Below are positions 25,181 to 35,189 of a stretch of DNA of 64,000 nt, piece after piece (the first letter of the stretch is position 1; every line of letters begins with the position of its first letter). A program made the position numbers and the translations under genes. Source of the DNA: Pseudomonas sp. MYb118. Its GTDB lineage: Bacteria; Pseudomonadota; Gammaproteobacteria; Pseudomonadales; Pseudomonadaceae. The stretch spans positions 496,001 to 560,000 of the forward strand of contig NZ_JBFRXN010000004.1 of NCBI RefSeq assembly GCF_040947875.1. The letters are read 5' to 3'. Below the pieces are notes generated by a model. The model was not told the DNA's origin, ran no database searches, and saw only the letters and a list, made by a program, of their open reading frames with translations.

Positions 25181-26149
25181 TTAACGGGTGCGAAGTCCGT
25201 CAATAAATCCAAGGATTCGTGTTCCGAGTTCGGCGGCCAGGGGCAAATTCGGGTCTTTGTAGGACGCCAATTGCCGTTTGACGTCGTTGGGCACGATGCG
25301 CATGACGTGGTTCATGCCCTCGATCAGCGCCAGTTCGGCATCCGGTTTGGCAGCCTTGAGTTGCCGCGCATCCTCGACACTGACCTGGATGTCGTTGCTA
25401 CCCTGGATGATCAGCGCCGGCATCTTCAGTCGGGCGAACGCGGCGGCCGGGTCCTGGCGGAACAGCGAAATCAGGTACGGCTGCACGCTCGGGCGAAAAA
25501 TCACCTGTAGCGGCGCGGGAACGTTGGCGTCGGTTTTCCCGGCCTTGAGGCTGTCGATCAGTTCATTGCTGCGTTGCATCAGCGCCGGCGGCAGGCTGCG
25601 GGCCAGTTGCTGGCGCAACAGCTGATCGACCGGGCGGGCGGTGCCGGACATGGAAATGACCGCGGCGGCGTCGACGCTCGGCGCCGCGAGGCTGGCAATC
25701 AACGCGCCTTCGCTGTGCCCCAGCAGGATCAACGGACCGAAACGCGGATCGCTCTTGAGTTTGCGTCCCCAGGCTTCGGCGTCCGCCACGTAGGCCTCCA
25801 CCGACAGGTTGCGCTCGTCGGGCGTGGCCGCGAGGCTCGCCGCGACGCCGCGCTTGTCGTAACGCACGCTGGCGATGTTGTGTTTGGCCAGCACCCAGGC
25901 CAGGCGCTTGAGGCTGTCGTTGCGCCCGCCGTCGGGGTTGTTGCCGTCGCGGTCGGTAGGACCGGAGCCGGAAATGATCAGGACAACAGGCACCGGTTTG
26001 TCGGATTTTGGCAGCAGCAGGGAGCCGAACAGTTCCCCGGTGCCGGTGTCCAGGCTGATCGGTCGTTGCAGCACGGTGGCCTGCACAAAACCGCTGAAAA
26101 GGGTAAGACTCAAGACTAAAGCTCGCAGCATCATGACGCCATCATTCAC
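25181..26149 (-). CDS. secreted or periplasmic alpha/beta hydrolase
   Basis: A 322-residue serine hydrolase. A signal peptide covers about residues 6-25 ([19 protein letters not shown]). The oxyanion region [16 protein letters not shown] is near 55-70, the nucleophile elbow is GHSEGA near 144-149, and the late acid/histidine block [11 protein letters not shown]... to EGMNHVMR is near 245-290. This resembles periplasmic esterases of the YfhR/acyl-CoA-thioesterase-like group. The start could be the ATG at 26149 or the ATG at 26134, which gives a cleaner signal peptide. The substrate is unknown. It is divergent from aroC. Confidence 0.85.
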   Translation of the reverse strand: MNDGVMMLRALVLSLTLFSGFVQATVLQRPISLDTGTGELFGSLLLPKSDKPVPVVLIISGSGPTDRDGNNPDGGRNDSLKRLAWVLAKHNIASVRYDKRGVAASLAATPDERNLSVEAYVADAEAWGRKLKSDPRFGPLILLGHSEGALIASLAAPSVDAAAVISMSGTARPVDQLLRQQLARSLPPALMQRSNELIDSLKAGKTDANVPAPLQVIFRPSVQPYLISLFRQDPAAAFARLKMPALIIQGSNDIQVSVEDARQLKAAKPDAELALIEGMNHVMRIVPNDVKRQLASYKDPNLPLAAELGTRILGFIDGLRTR

Positions 26150-26263
26150 AAGGATCCCGGTTGGACTGGCGGGCCTGCAGAAGGTTCGAGGATGAACTAC
26201 TCGGGGAGCCTGCGTATACTGGCGCGCATTACGTATTTGGGTTCGATTTCACGGAGCGTCCTG

Positions 26264-27355
26264 ATGTCCGGCAATACCTACGGCAAGCTGTTCACTGTCA
26301 CCACCGCAGGCGAGAGCCATGGGCCGGCGTTGGTCGCCATTGTCGACGGCTGCCCGCCGGGGCTTGAAATTTCCCTGGAGGATCTGCAGCGCGACCTTGA
26401 TCGCCGCAAGCCCGGCACCAGCCGTCACACCACCCAGCGCCAAGAAGCCGACGAAGTCGAGATCCTCTCGGGCGTGTTCGAAGGCCGCACCACCGGGTGC
26501 GCCATTGGCCTGTTGATTCGCAACACCGACCAGAAGTCCAAGGACTACTCGGCGATCAAGGACCTGTTCCGCCCGGCCCACGCCGACTACACCTACCACC
26601 ACAAATACGGCGAGCGCGATTATCGCGGCGGCGGACGCAGCTCGGCGCGCGAAACCGCCATGCGCGTGGCGGCGGGGGCGATTGCCAAGAAATTCCTGGC
26701 GTCCCAGGGCATCGTCATTCGCGGCTACATGAGCCAGCTCGGCCCGATCGAAATCCCGTTCAAGACCTGGGACTCGGTCGAGCAGAACGCTTTCTTCAGC
26801 CCCGACCCGGACAAGGTGCCGGAGCTGGAAGCCTATATGGACCAACTGCGTCGCGACCAGGATTCGGTGGGCGCCAAGATCACCGTGGTCGCCGAAGGCG
26901 TGATGCCGGGCCTGGGCGAGCCGATCTTCGACCGTCTCGACGCCGAGCTGGCCCATGCGCTGATGAGCATCAACGCGGTCAAGGGCGTGGAAATCGGCGC
27001 CGGTTTCGCCAGCGTTGCCCAGCGTGGCACCGAGCACCGCGATGAGCTGACGCCGGAAGGTTTCCTCAGCAACAACGCCGGCGGCATCCTCGGCGGCATC
27101 TCGTCCGGTCAGCCAATCGTGGCGCACATCGCCCTGAAGCCGACCTCAAGCATCACCACCCCGGGCCGTTCGATCGACATCCATGGCAACCCGGTGGACG
27201 TGATCACCAAGGGTCGCCACGATCCGTGCGTGGGTATCCGCGCCACGCCAATCGCCGAAGCGATGATGGCCATCGTGCTGATGGATCACCTGCTGCGCCA
27301 CCGTGGGCAGAACGCCGACGTACGCGTCAGCACGCCGGTGCTGGGTCAGCTTTGA
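26264..27355 (+). CDS. aroC: chorismate synthase
   Basis: A 363-residue enzyme making chorismate from EPSP, the last shared step of aromatic amino-acid, folate and ubiquinone synthesis. It needs reduced FMN. All three family signatures are visible: [18 protein letters not shown] near residue 15, [18 protein letters not shown] near 125 and [17 protein letters not shown] near 320. The start is the ATG at 26264 behind CGGAGCG; the in-frame ATG at 26192 would add 24 unrelated residues. Confidence 0.97.
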   Translation: MSGNTYGKLFTVTTAGESHGPALVAIVDGCPPGLEISLEDLQRDLDRRKPGTSRHTTQRQEADEVEILSGVFEGRTTGCAIGLLIRNTDQKSKDYSAIKDLFRPAHADYTYHHKYGERDYRGGGRSSARETAMRVAAGAIAKKFLASQGIVIRGYMSQLGPIEIPFKTWDSVEQNAFFSPDPDKVPELEAYMDQLRRDQDSVGAKITVVAEGVMPGLGEPIFDRLDAELAHALMSINAVKGVEIGAGFASVAQRGTEHRDELTPEGFLSNNAGGILGGISSGQPIVAHIALKPTSSITTPGRSIDIHGNPVDVITKGRHDPCVGIRATPIAEAMMAIVLMDHLLRHRGQNADVRVSTPVLGQL

Positions 27356-27383
27356 GCCAAGCCCTGCAAGTCGCCACGGTCTG

Positions 27384-28532
27384 ATGGCCGTGGCGCTCCC
27401 GTACTGGCGGCTTTCCAGTTTCTATCTGTTCTATTTCGCCTTGCTTGGCTCGACGGCGCCGTTTCTGGCGCTGTACTTCCATCACCTGGGATTCAGCGCC
27501 GCGCGCATTGGCGAGCTGGTGGCCATTCCCATGCTGATGCGTTGCGTGGCGCCGAACCTCTGGGGCTGGCTCGGTGACTACACCGGTCGGCGCCTGGCCA
27601 TCGTACGCTTCGGGGCGATCTGTACCCTGCTGACGTTTTCGCTGATCTTCGTCAGCAAAAGCTACGCCTGGCTGGCGATGGTCATGGCCCTGCACGCGTT
27701 CTTCTGGCACGCGGTGTTGCCACAGTTCGAAGTCATCACCCTGGCGCATTTGCAGGGCCAGGCCCAGCGCTACAGCCAGATCCGCCTGTGGGGCTCGATC
27801 GGTTTCATCATCACCGTGGTTGCGCTGGGGCGGCTGTTCGAATGGCTGAGCCTGGACATCTACCCGGTGGCGCTGGTGACCATCATGGCCGGTATCGTGC
27901 TCAGCAGCCTGTGGGTGCCCAATGCCCAGCCGGCCCAGGGCGAGCGCCTGGCCGGCGACGGTTTTCTCAAGCAGTTGCGCAGCCCTGGCGTGTTGGCGTT
28001 CTACGCGTGCGTGGCGCTGATGCAGATGAGCCACGGCCCGTATTACACGTTCCTTACCCTGCACCTGGAACAGCTCGGTTACAGCCGAGGCCTGATCGGT
28101 ATGCTCTGGGCACTGGGGGTGGTCGCCGAAGTGCTGGTGTTCATGGCCATGAGCAAAATCCTGGCGCGGTTTTCCGTGCGCCGGGTGCTGCTGGCCAGTT
28201 TCCTGCTGGCGGCGCTGCGCTGGCTGTTGCTGGGTTCGCTGGCCGAGTTCGTCGGCGTGCTGCTGTTTGCCCAGGTGCTGCACGCGGCGACGTTCGGCAG
28301 CTTTCACGCCGCTGCCATCCACTTCGTGCAACGTAGTTTCGGCGCGCGCCAGCAAGGGCAGGGCCAGGCATTGTATGCCGCCCTGGCCGGTACCGGCGGC
28401 GCATTGGGCGCCCTGTATTCCGGTTACAGCTGGAACGCCCTGGGCGCCGCATGGACCTTTAGTATTGCCAGTCTCGCAGCGTTCGCCGCTGCCGTTATCA
28501 TTGCCACACGTATGCAAGAGGACAGGCCATGA
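27384..28532 (+). CDS. MFS transporter of the HcaT/phenylpropionate-permease-like family
   Basis: A 382-residue membrane protein with about 12 hydrophobic segments, beginning PYWRLSSFYLFYFALLGSTAPFLALYFHHLGFS. That opening, together with RYSQIRLWGSIGFI near residue 130, is typical of the MFS_1-like group that includes HcaT. I chose the ATG at 27384, 28 bases after the aroC stop, over an upstream start that would overlap aroC. Its stop overlaps the mtnB start as ATGA. The substrate is unknown; because of the coupling to mtnB, a methylthio compound is possible, which is inference only. Confidence 0.87.
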   Translation: MAVALPYWRLSSFYLFYFALLGSTAPFLALYFHHLGFSAARIGELVAIPMLMRCVAPNLWGWLGDYTGRRLAIVRFGAICTLLTFSLIFVSKSYAWLAMVMALHAFFWHAVLPQFEVITLAHLQGQAQRYSQIRLWGSIGFIITVVALGRLFEWLSLDIYPVALVTIMAGIVLSSLWVPNAQPAQGERLAGDGFLKQLRSPGVLAFYACVALMQMSHGPYYTFLTLHLEQLGYSRGLIGMLWALGVVAEVLVFMAMSKILARFSVRRVLLASFLLAALRWLLLGSLAEFVGVLLFAQVLHAATFGSFHAAAIHFVQRSFGARQQGQGQALYAALAGTGGALGALYSGYSWNALGAAWTFSIASLAAFAAAVIIATRMQEDRP

Positions 28533-29155
28533 GCCTTACCCGTGAACACCTCGCCCAGGAAATCATCGATGCCGGGCGTTTTCTGTATGGCCGCGGCTGG
28601 TCGCCGGCCACCAGCAGCAATTATTCGGCGCGCCTGTCGCCGACCCAGGCGCTGTTGACCGTCTCCGGCAAGCACAAGGGCCAGTTGGGCCCGGACGATG
28701 TGCTGGCCACGGACCTGTCCGGCAACAGCCTGGAGCCGGGCAAGAAACCGTCCGCCGAAACCCTGCTGCATACCCAGCTCTACAGCTGGCGCGCGGAAAT
28801 CGGCGCGGTGCTGCACACCCATTCGGTCAACGCCACGGTGCTGTCGCGCCTGACGCCGCAGGACTTCATCGAATTCGAAGACTACGAACTGCAAAAGGCT
28901 TTCAGTGGGGTCACCACCCATGAATCGCGGGTGCGCGTGCCGATTTTCGACAACGACCAGGACATTGCGCGCCTGGCCGCCAAGGTGCAGCCTTGGCTCG
29001 ACGCCCACCCCGATTGCGCCGGTTACCTGATCCGCGGCCACGGCCTCTACACCTGGGGCGCGCGTATGAGCGATGCACTGCGGCAGATCGAGGCCTTCGA
29101 ATTTTTGTTCGAGTGCGAGTTGAAAACCCGAGCGGTGCTAAACCGCCAAGCCTGA
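28529..29155 (+). CDS. mtnB: methylthioribulose-1-phosphate dehydratase
   Basis: A 208-residue class II aldolase-fold dehydratase of methionine salvage. It converts 5-methylthioribulose 1-phosphate to 2,3-diketo-5-methylthiopentyl-1-phosphate. The zinc site HTHSVNATVLSRL is near residues 93-105, and GYLIRGHGLYTWG near 165 has a further His. The start ATG overlaps the MFS gene stop. mtnD and mtnC follow in order; mtnA is not in the window. Confidence 0.95.
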   Translation: MSLTREHLAQEIIDAGRFLYGRGWSPATSSNYSARLSPTQALLTVSGKHKGQLGPDDVLATDLSGNSLEPGKKPSAETLLHTQLYSWRAEIGAVLHTHSVNATVLSRLTPQDFIEFEDYELQKAFSGVTTHESRVRVPIFDNDQDIARLAAKVQPWLDAHPDCAGYLIRGHGLYTWGARMSDALRQIEAFEFLFECELKTRAVLNRQA

Positions 29156-29175
29156 ACCGTTAAGGAGTTGCCCTG

Positions 29176-29721
29176 ATGAGCAGCCTGTCCGTTTACCACG
29201 TCTCAAGCCCTGACATTCCGAACAAGGTGCTGACCCATTTCGAAGACATCGCCTCGACCCTGGCCGAGCAGGGCGTGCGTTTCGACCGCTGGCAAGCCGC
29301 GGCGAAAATCCAGCCGGGCGCCAGCCAGGAAGAGGTGATCGCCGCCTATAAAGAGCAGATCGACAAGCTGATGACCGAACGCGGTTACATCACCGTCGAT
29401 GTGATCAGCCTCAACAGCGATCACCCGCAAAAGGCCGAACTGCGCGCCAAGTTTCTCGACGAACACCGCCATGGCGAAGACGAAGTCAGGTTTTTCGTCG
29501 CCGGGCGTGGTCTGTTCACCCTGCATCTGGGTGATTACGTGTACGCCGTGTTGTGCGAAAAGAACGACCTGATCTCGGTACCGGCCGGCACTCCGCACTG
29601 GTTCGACATGGGCGAGAACCCGCATTTCGTGGCGATCCGCCTGTTCAACAACCCCGAAGGCTGGGTGGCCAACTTCACCGGCGACGACATCGCCAGCCAC
29701 TTCCCGCGTCTCGAGGACTGA
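29176..29721 (+). CDS. mtnD: acireductone dioxygenase
   Basis: A 181-residue cupin enzyme. The metal-ligand set is in [18 protein letters not shown] (HxH plus Glu, near 95-112) and the later histidine in [12 protein letters not shown] (near 135-146). With iron it yields the methionine precursor 2-keto-4-methylthiobutyrate and formate; with nickel, an off-pathway product. AAGGAG lies eight bases before the ATG at 29176. It acts on the acireductone produced by MtnC. Confidence 0.96.
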   Translation: MSSLSVYHVSSPDIPNKVLTHFEDIASTLAEQGVRFDRWQAAAKIQPGASQEEVIAAYKEQIDKLMTERGYITVDVISLNSDHPQKAELRAKFLDEHRHGEDEVRFFVAGRGLFTLHLGDYVYAVLCEKNDLISVPAGTPHWFDMGENPHFVAIRLFNNPEGWVANFTGDDIASHFPRLED

Positions 29722-29725
29722 GTCG

Positions 29726-30409
29726 ATGCCGATCAAAGCCATCCTCACCGACATCGAAGGCACCACCAGCGCGGTGAGTTTTGTCTTCGACGTGCTGTTT
29801 CCCTACGCCGCCCGCCATCTGCCGGGGTTCGTCCGTCAGCACGCCACGCGCGCCGACGTCGCCGAGCAACTGGACGCCGTGCGCCTGGACAGCGCCGAGC
29901 CGGGCGCGGATGTCGAGCGGGTCATCGAGATCCTGCTGGGCTGGATCGCCGAAGACCGCAAGGCCACACCACTCAAGGCGTTGCAGGGCATGGTCTGGGA
30001 GCAGGGTTATCAGGCCGGGCAGTTGAAAGGCCACGTCTACCCGGATGCCGTTCAGGCGTTGCAGGATTGGCATCGCCAGGGCTTGCAGTTGTATGTGTAT
30101 TCGTCAGGGTCGATCCAGGCGCAGAAGCTGATCTTCGGCTGCTCGGAGGCGGGGGATCTGTCGGGGCTGTTCAACGGCTACTTCGACACCACGTCAGGGC
30201 CCAAGCGTGAGGCGCAGTCCTATCAGCGCATCACCCAGGCCATTGGCCTGCACGCGGAGGAAATCCTGTTCCTGTCGGACATCGTCCAGGAGCTGGAAGC
30301 GGCACACCAGGCGGGCATGAAAACCTGCGGCCTGGCGCGAGAGGGTGGTGAACTGGAGGGGCATGTGACGGTGGAGAGTTTCGCTCACATTGAGCCTGAG
30401 GCGTTCTAA
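29726..30409 (+). CDS. mtnC: enolase-phosphatase E1
   Basis: A 227-residue HAD-superfamily enzyme that enolises and dephosphorylates 2,3-diketo-5-methylthiopentyl-1-phosphate to the acireductone. HAD motif I is [16 protein letters not shown] at residues 4-19, motif II is VYSSGS near 125, and motif III/IV includes [15 protein letters not shown] near 180. It begins four bases after the mtnD stop and is the last gene of the salvage operon; a REPIN follows. Confidence 0.96.
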   Translation: MPIKAILTDIEGTTSAVSFVFDVLFPYAARHLPGFVRQHATRADVAEQLDAVRLDSAEPGADVERVIEILLGWIAEDRKATPLKALQGMVWEQGYQAGQLKGHVYPDAVQALQDWHRQGLQLYVYSSGSIQAQKLIFGCSEAGDLSGLFNGYFDTTSGPKREAQSYQRITQAIGLHAEEILFLSDIVQELEAAHQAGMKTCGLAREGGELEGHVTVESFAHIEPEAF

Positions 30410-30433
30410 CCCTCGGCCCCTAACCCAGAACCC

Positions 30434-30537
30434 CTGTAGGAGCGAGCTTGCTCGCGATGGACTTGAACGATAACGCATGCCGGACTGAATCCCCGCGTCG
30501 TCTGGTCGTCCATCGCGAGCAAGCTCGCTCCTACAGG
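30434..30537. repeat. REPIN with array-type loop
   Basis: A plus REP (CTGTAGGAGCGAGCTTGCTC) and an inverted REP enclose a loop with GAACGATAACGC and GTCGTCTGGTCGTCCA, related to the loop of the 133-bp array units at 23.1 and 50.3 kb. Confidence 0.9.
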
Positions 30538-30561
30538 TGACAGGTTAACTCGGGGTTGCGA

Positions 30562-30840
30562 TCAAGCCGAATGATAAGTCGGCAACGCAAACCGCTGCTG
30601 GCTCTGCAGCATGGAAATCTGCGGCAGTTCGCTGGCCTGTTCGGCCAAGTCGCGGCGGATGGCGCTGATCACCCACGACAGTTGATCACCGGCATGCAAT
30701 TGCTGGTACGAGATCGAGCGCTTGAATACCCGGCCTTCACTGCTGCGCAAGGTCAGCAGGATGCCACCGTCGGGACGAGGCAGGGTGGTGACTTCGAAGT
30801 TGGAGAACAGCGACGAAAATTTTTCCTGGATCAGGCTCAT
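30562..30840 (-). CDS. DUF3509-family small protein
   Basis: A 92-residue soluble protein matching the short Pseudomonas DUF3509 family as I remember it (IQEKFSSLFSNFEVTTLPRPDGG, then ISYQQLHAGDQLSWVI). The function is not known. I use the ATG at 30840, behind AAGGAG, rather than the upstream in-frame ATG at 30906. It is convergent with mtnC across a REPIN. Confidence 0.8.
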   Translation of the reverse strand: MSLIQEKFSSLFSNFEVTTLPRPDGGILLTLRSSEGRVFKRSISYQQLHAGDQLSWVISAIRRDLAEQASELPQISMLQSQQRFALPTYHSA

Positions 30841-31183
30841 GTCTATTGGCTCCTTGGCTCTTGATTGGCAAGCATGTCCAGGGAGTTGCAGCGTTTGTGC
30901 CAGCATTCGCTATTTATAATTCTCCTTATAAATCAATTATTTAATTTTTTTAGCCATTTTTGCTTTCGTGCAATCTGCATGAACGGCCATCGTGCATCCT
31001 GCATTTTGCGTGATGAGCGTCGCTTGCACGGAACCATTTGAACCTTTGATGTTCACGTCGGCGGCACCCGCGTTTGCGGATACAAAACATTGCAAAAACC
31101 GCGTGTACAGCGCCAGAACCGTTGACGTATTTTCGGGCTCAATCACCGTTGACCGACTATAAGAAGATCGAACGGGAGCCTGC
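30841..31183. other. intergenic gap without a supported gene
   Basis: This 343-base gap holds divergent promoters for the DUF3509 gene and the acyl-CoA ligase. It is AT-rich at 30905-30960. A 49-codon plus-strand frame (31013-31162) has no ribosome site, and the minus-strand open frame across it shows no protein-like pattern, so I call no gene. Confidence 0.6.
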
Positions 31184-33022
31184 ATGCGCGACACCACGAA
31201 CGACACGATCACCTGGAGCATGATGCTCCGCAAACTGCCTGCGATTGCCAAAGCCATACCCAGAGTGGTGAGGGGCATGCAGGCGGCGAACGTCAAGGAC
31301 CCGACCCAGACGTGTGGCCTGGGCTGGAGTTTCGAGCAGGCAACCCTGCGCAACCCCGATGGCCCGGCCCTGCTGCAAGGGGAAGTGGTGCTCAGCTACC
31401 GGCAGGTCAACCAGTGGGCCAATCGCATTGCCCATCATCTGATCGCCCAGGGCATCGGCAAGGGCGATGTGGTGGCGGTGTTCATCGACAACCGCCCGGA
31501 ATTGCTGGTGACGATCCTCGCGGTGGCCAAGGTCGGCGCGGTCAGTGCTTTGCTCAACACCGCGCAAACCCGCGACACCCTGCTGCACAGCCTGAACCTG
31601 GTGGCGCCGGTGGCGATCATCGTCGGCGAAGAACTGCTGCCGGCGTATTCGGCGGTTCGTCCGCAGCTGGCGATTGAGGCGCAACGGACCTGGTTCGTCG
31701 CCGACCAGGACACTTCGCGCCAGCCCGGCATTGCCCCGGACGGCTTCATCAACCTCATGAGTGCGGCGCTCGACGAGCCAGAGGGTAACCCCGCCAGCAG
31801 CCAGCAGGTGTTTTTCGACGATCCCTGTTTTTACATCTACACCTCGGGCACCACCGGCCTGCCCAAGGCCGGAGTGTTCAAGCATGGCCGCTGGATGCGC
31901 AGCTCCGCGAGTTTCGGCCAGATCGCCCTGGACATGCGCCCCGACGACATCCTCTATTGCACCTTGCCGCTGTACCACGCCACCGGGCTTTGCGTGTGCT
32001 GGGGCTCGGCGGTCAGCGGGGCGTCGGGGTTCGCCATCCGCCGCAAGTTCAGCGCCAGCCAGTTCTGGGGGGACGTGCGGGCCTACCGGGCGACCACCAT
32101 CGGCTACGTCGGCGAATTGTGTCGCTACCTGGTCGACCAGCCGGCCTGTGCCGACGACAATCGCCACGGCGTGACGCGGATGATCGGCAACGGCCTGCGC
32201 CCCGGCGCGTGGCATGAGTTCAAGACGCGCTTTGGCGTGCGGCACATCTGCGAGTTGTACGCTGCCAGCGACGGCAACATCGGTTTCACCAACGTGCTCA
32301 ACTTCGACAACACCGTGGGTTTTTCGCTGATGTCCTGGGAACTGGCTGCCTATGACCACGACAGTGGCTTGCCGCTGCGCGATGCCACGGGTTTCATGCG
32401 CAAGGTGTCCAAGGGTGAGCGCGGGCTGTTGCTGGCGAAGATCGACGACAAGGCGCCGCTGGACGGTTACACCGACCCGCAGAAGACCGAGAAAGTCGTG
32501 CTGCACGACGTGTTCGAGAAGGGCGACCGCTACTTCAACACCGGCGACCTGTTGCGCAACATCGGGTTTGGCCATGCCCAGTTCGTCGACCGCCTGGGCG
32601 ATACCTATCGCTGGAAGGGCGAAAACGTGTCCACCACCGAGGTCGAGAACATTCTGTTGCAACACCCGAACATCTGCGAAGCCGTGGCCTATGGCGTGGA
32701 AGTGCATAACACCAACGGGCGCGCGGGCATGGCGGCGATCACTCCCGCCGAGTCCCTGGCGACCCTGGATTTCAGCGAGCTGCTGGCCTTTACCCGCGAA
32801 CGCATGCCGGCCTACGCGGTGCCGCTGTTTCTGCGGGTGAAGGTGAAAATGGAAACCACCGGCACGTTCAAATACCAGAAGACCCGGCTCAAGGATGAAG
32901 CCTTCGACCCGGGCAAAACCGGCGACGACCCGATCTATGCCTGGCTGCCGGGCAGCGACACCTATGTGCAGGTCACCGAACAGTTGCTGGCGCAGATTCA
33001 CGGCGGGCACTTCCGTTATTGA
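31184..33022 (+). CDS. long-chain fatty acyl-CoA ligase, FATP/FadD6-like
   Basis: A 612-residue AMP-forming ligase. The P-loop-like AMP-binding motif YIYTSGTTGLPKAG is near residues 219-232, ELYAASDGNIGFTN (A5-like) is near 359 and YFNTGDLLRNIGFG...RLGDTYRWKGENV is near 450-490. The arrangement and length match the very-long-chain acyl-CoA synthetase/fatty-acid transport protein branch rather than classical FadD. It activates fatty acids as CoA thioesters at the inner membrane. The ATG at 31184 is behind ACGGGAG. An ankyrin-protein gene follows. Confidence 0.88.
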   Translation: MRDTTNDTITWSMMLRKLPAIAKAIPRVVRGMQAANVKDPTQTCGLGWSFEQATLRNPDGPALLQGEVVLSYRQVNQWANRIAHHLIAQGIGKGDVVAVFIDNRPELLVTILAVAKVGAVSALLNTAQTRDTLLHSLNLVAPVAIIVGEELLPAYSAVRPQLAIEAQRTWFVADQDTSRQPGIAPDGFINLMSAALDEPEGNPASSQQVFFDDPCFYIYTSGTTGLPKAGVFKHGRWMRSSASFGQIALDMRPDDILYCTLPLYHATGLCVCWGSAVSGASGFAIRRKFSASQFWGDVRAYRATTIGYVGELCRYLVDQPACADDNRHGVTRMIGNGLRPGAWHEFKTRFGVRHICELYAASDGNIGFTNVLNFDNTVGFSLMSWELAAYDHDSGLPLRDATGFMRKVSKGERGLLLAKIDDKAPLDGYTDPQKTEKVVLHDVFEKGDRYFNTGDLLRNIGFGHAQFVDRLGDTYRWKGENVSTTEVENILLQHPNICEAVAYGVEVHNTNGRAGMAAITPAESLATLDFSELLAFTRERMPAYAVPLFLRVKVKMETTGTFKYQKTRLKDEAFDPGKTGDDPIYAWLPGSDTYVQVTEQLLAQIHGGHFRY

Positions 33023-33118
33023 CGGCGGCTATGGCGCGACTTGAGAAAAAACAAGTGACAGGCCTGGGGGCTCTCGGGAAACTGTCGGCTTTGCGAATAA
33101 CTGTGAATGGAGTTTCCA

Positions 33119-33637
33119 ATGTCCGACCAAGGCCGCCAGATGACCCCGGAAGAAGCCGCCGAATTTGCCGAGCAGGTCTTCAACAAGGCACGCGAAGGGG
33201 ATGCGGCGATGATGGCCGCGCTGCTGAGCAAAGGCCTGCCCGCCAACCTGCGCAACCACAAGGGCGACACCCTGCTGATGCTTGCCGCCTACCATGGCCA
33301 TGTCGACACGGTGAAAGTGTTGCTCGAACACAAGGCCGATCCGGAAATTCGCAACGACAACGGCCAAAGCCCGATTGCCGGCGCCGCGTTCAAGGGTGAC
33401 CTGGCGGTGGTCACGGCGCTGGTGGAGGGGGGCGCGCAGGTAGAAGGCTCGTCGTTCGACGGCCGCACGGCACTGATGATGGCGGCGATGTTCAACCGCG
33501 TGGCAATCGTCGACTACCTGATCAGCAAAGGCGCTGACCCCAAGGCCAAGGACGCCAACGGCGTGTCGGCGCTGGACGCGGCGAAAACCATGGGCGCGGT
33601 CGATACCACGGCGCAATTGCAGAAGTTGTTGGGCTGA
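33119..33637 (+). CDS. ankyrin-repeat protein
   Basis: A 172-residue protein built of about four ankyrin repeats: KGDTLLMLAAYHGHVDTVKVLLEHKADP, NGQSPIAGAAFKGDLAVVTALVEGGA, DGRTALMMAAMFNRVAIVDYLISKGADP and NGVSALDAAKTMG. An acidic N-terminal helix precedes them. There is no signal peptide, so it is cytoplasmic and probably a protein-binding module. The ATG at 33119 follows TGGAG. Its partner is not apparent. Confidence 0.9.
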   Translation: MSDQGRQMTPEEAAEFAEQVFNKAREGDAAMMAALLSKGLPANLRNHKGDTLLMLAAYHGHVDTVKVLLEHKADPEIRNDNGQSPIAGAAFKGDLAVVTALVEGGAQVEGSSFDGRTALMMAAMFNRVAIVDYLISKGADPKAKDANGVSALDAAKTMGAVDTTAQLQKLLG

Positions 33638-33667
33638 TTCTGTTTCTAAAAGTCAGTGAGCAACTTT

Positions 33668-33758
33668 TGTGGGAGCGGGCTTGCTCGCGAAGGCGGTGTG
33701 TCAGTTTACAAATGTGCTGACTGACACACCGCCTTCGCGAGCAAGCCCGCTCCCACAG
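33668..33758. repeat. REPIN with TGTGTCAG-type loop
   Basis: The two REPs enclose GGCGGTGTGTCAG...CTGACACACCGCC, so the hairpin extends well beyond the REP cores. It lies between the convergent ankyrin and PstS-OmpA genes and could end both transcripts. Confidence 0.9.
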
Positions 33759-33775
33759 TTCTTCAGCCCCACGAC

Positions 33776-35107
33776 TCAGTAAACCCAAACCTCAACCCGC
33801 CGATTTTTGATCCGCCCTTCATCGGCGCTGTTCGCCGCCACCGGCATCTCGGCGCCGAACCCGCGAATCTCGCGGAACACCACGCCGTTTTTCACCAGTT
33901 CGCGGCGCACCGCCATGGCCCGCAGTTTTGACAGCAGGTCGGCGCGGGCCGGGTCGCTCTTGGCATCGCCAAAGCCTACCAGCGTGACCAGGCGCTCGGT
34001 CTTGCCGTGCTGGCGCAGGTAATCGAGCACCCGCGTCAGGTCCTGCAAGGCCTTGTTGTCCAGGCTGGCGCTGCCTTCTTCGAAGCGAAAGTTCACGCTC
34101 AGGCGCTGGGCGTGGCGGCTGATCGCCTGATAACCCTCGGGCATCAGCGCGTTCGGTGCGACGCTCATGGCCTGCACGGTCTGGGCAATGAAACCGTTGT
34201 CGGCGACGATCGCCTGGCCCTTGGCGCTCTGGGCGAAGGTCACCAGGGCTTCGGCCCAGGGGTTCTTGCCGTTGGGCGGCAGGTACAGGAACAGCCGGCG
34301 CGAGAGGGGGTAGTCCTCGGTGGCAATCAGGCTGCTGAGCGGCATCATGGCCTGGGACTGGCCATCGACAATGGCCACAGCCTTGGCCTTGCGCACGTAC
34401 GGCAGGCCGATGAAACCGATGCCCTGCGGGTCGAGGCTGACCGCGTCGGACAATTGCTCGCTGGACTCGAAGCGTTTGGCTGCGCCGCCCAGGCTCTTGC
34501 CGCGACGGCTGAGCACCAGTTCCTTGAAGGTGTCGTAGGTGCCCGACTGATCATCGCGGGCGTACAGGTGGATCGGTCCGCCGTGGCCGCCGAGTTCTTC
34601 CCAGGTTTTTGCCTCGCCGCTGAAGATCCGCGCCAGTTGCTCGGTGTTGAGTTGCGTCAGCGGGTTTTGCGGATGAAGGATGATGGCCAGGCCGTCGATG
34701 GCGATCACCTGCTCGGCGCCGGGGCTCTTGAGGTCGCCACGGGAGGCGAGGGCCAGCACTTCGCTGTCCTTGATCGGGCGTGATGAGGCGGCGAGGTCCG
34801 CCGTGGCGTTTTTCAGCGCGGCGAACCCGGTGCTCGAACCGTGTGCGGCAATTTCCACCTCGACCCGCTGCCCCTGCAGCGTTTCGCCGACCACGCGCAG
34901 TTCGTTGGCGGTGTCCGGTGCTTCGCTGTGCACCTTGAGCAAGCCTTGCTCGCGCATCAGCCCTTCAACCAGCGCCGGGCCCAATGCCGCACCGATGGTA
35001 TTGGAACCCTGGATGCGCAGCGCCGGGCCTTGCGGGGGAATCGGCAAGTCCGCAGCCTGCGCGGTCACCGCGCAGAGCATCAACAGGCAAAAAAAGCGCA
35101 GCGACAT
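33776..35107 (-). CDS. fusion of PstS-like binding domain and OmpA peptidoglycan-binding domain
   Basis: A 443-residue exported protein. The signal peptide is MSLRFFCLLMLCAVTAQA. Residues about 28-320 are a phosphate-binding-protein-like domain: LRIQGSNTIGAAL, then GSSTGFAAL, LARIFSGEAKTWEELGG and ARDDQSGTYDTFKEL, all as in PstS. Residues about 335-443 form an OmpA-C domain ending EGRIKNRRVEVWVY, which binds peptidoglycan. The architecture implies a periplasmic or outer-membrane, wall-attached phosphate or phosphate-like ligand sensor or buffer; no Pst transporter genes are beside it. The function is inferred from domains only. Confidence 0.88.
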   Translation of the reverse strand: MSLRFFCLLMLCAVTAQAADLPIPPQGPALRIQGSNTIGAALGPALVEGLMREQGLLKVHSEAPDTANELRVVGETLQGQRVEVEIAAHGSSTGFAALKNATADLAASSRPIKDSEVLALASRGDLKSPGAEQVIAIDGLAIILHPQNPLTQLNTEQLARIFSGEAKTWEELGGHGGPIHLYARDDQSGTYDTFKELVLSRRGKSLGGAAKRFESSEQLSDAVSLDPQGIGFIGLPYVRKAKAVAIVDGQSQAMMPLSSLIATEDYPLSRRLFLYLPPNGKNPWAEALVTFAQSAKGQAIVADNGFIAQTVQAMSVAPNALMPEGYQAISRHAQRLSVNFRFEEGSASLDNKALQDLTRVLDYLRQHGKTERLVTLVGFGDAKSDPARADLLSKLRAMAVRRELVKNGVVFREIRGFGAEMPVAANSADEGRIKNRRVEVWVY

Positions 35108-35189
35108 GCCGGCACCTTGATAAAAGGAAAGAGCCGGGAGATTAAGTCAGTAATGTTTCGGGCAGATGACGGTTGGGTTTACACAGCAC

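Noticed and set aside
26192..26263. Longer aroC reading from an upstream ATG
   Set aside because: The extra 24 residues are not part of chorismate synthase, and the ribosome site CGGAG fits the ATG at 26264.
30937..31353. 138-codon minus-strand frame upstream of the acyl-CoA ligase
   Set aside because: It overlaps the 5' end of the ligase gene and shows no coherent domain or ribosome site.
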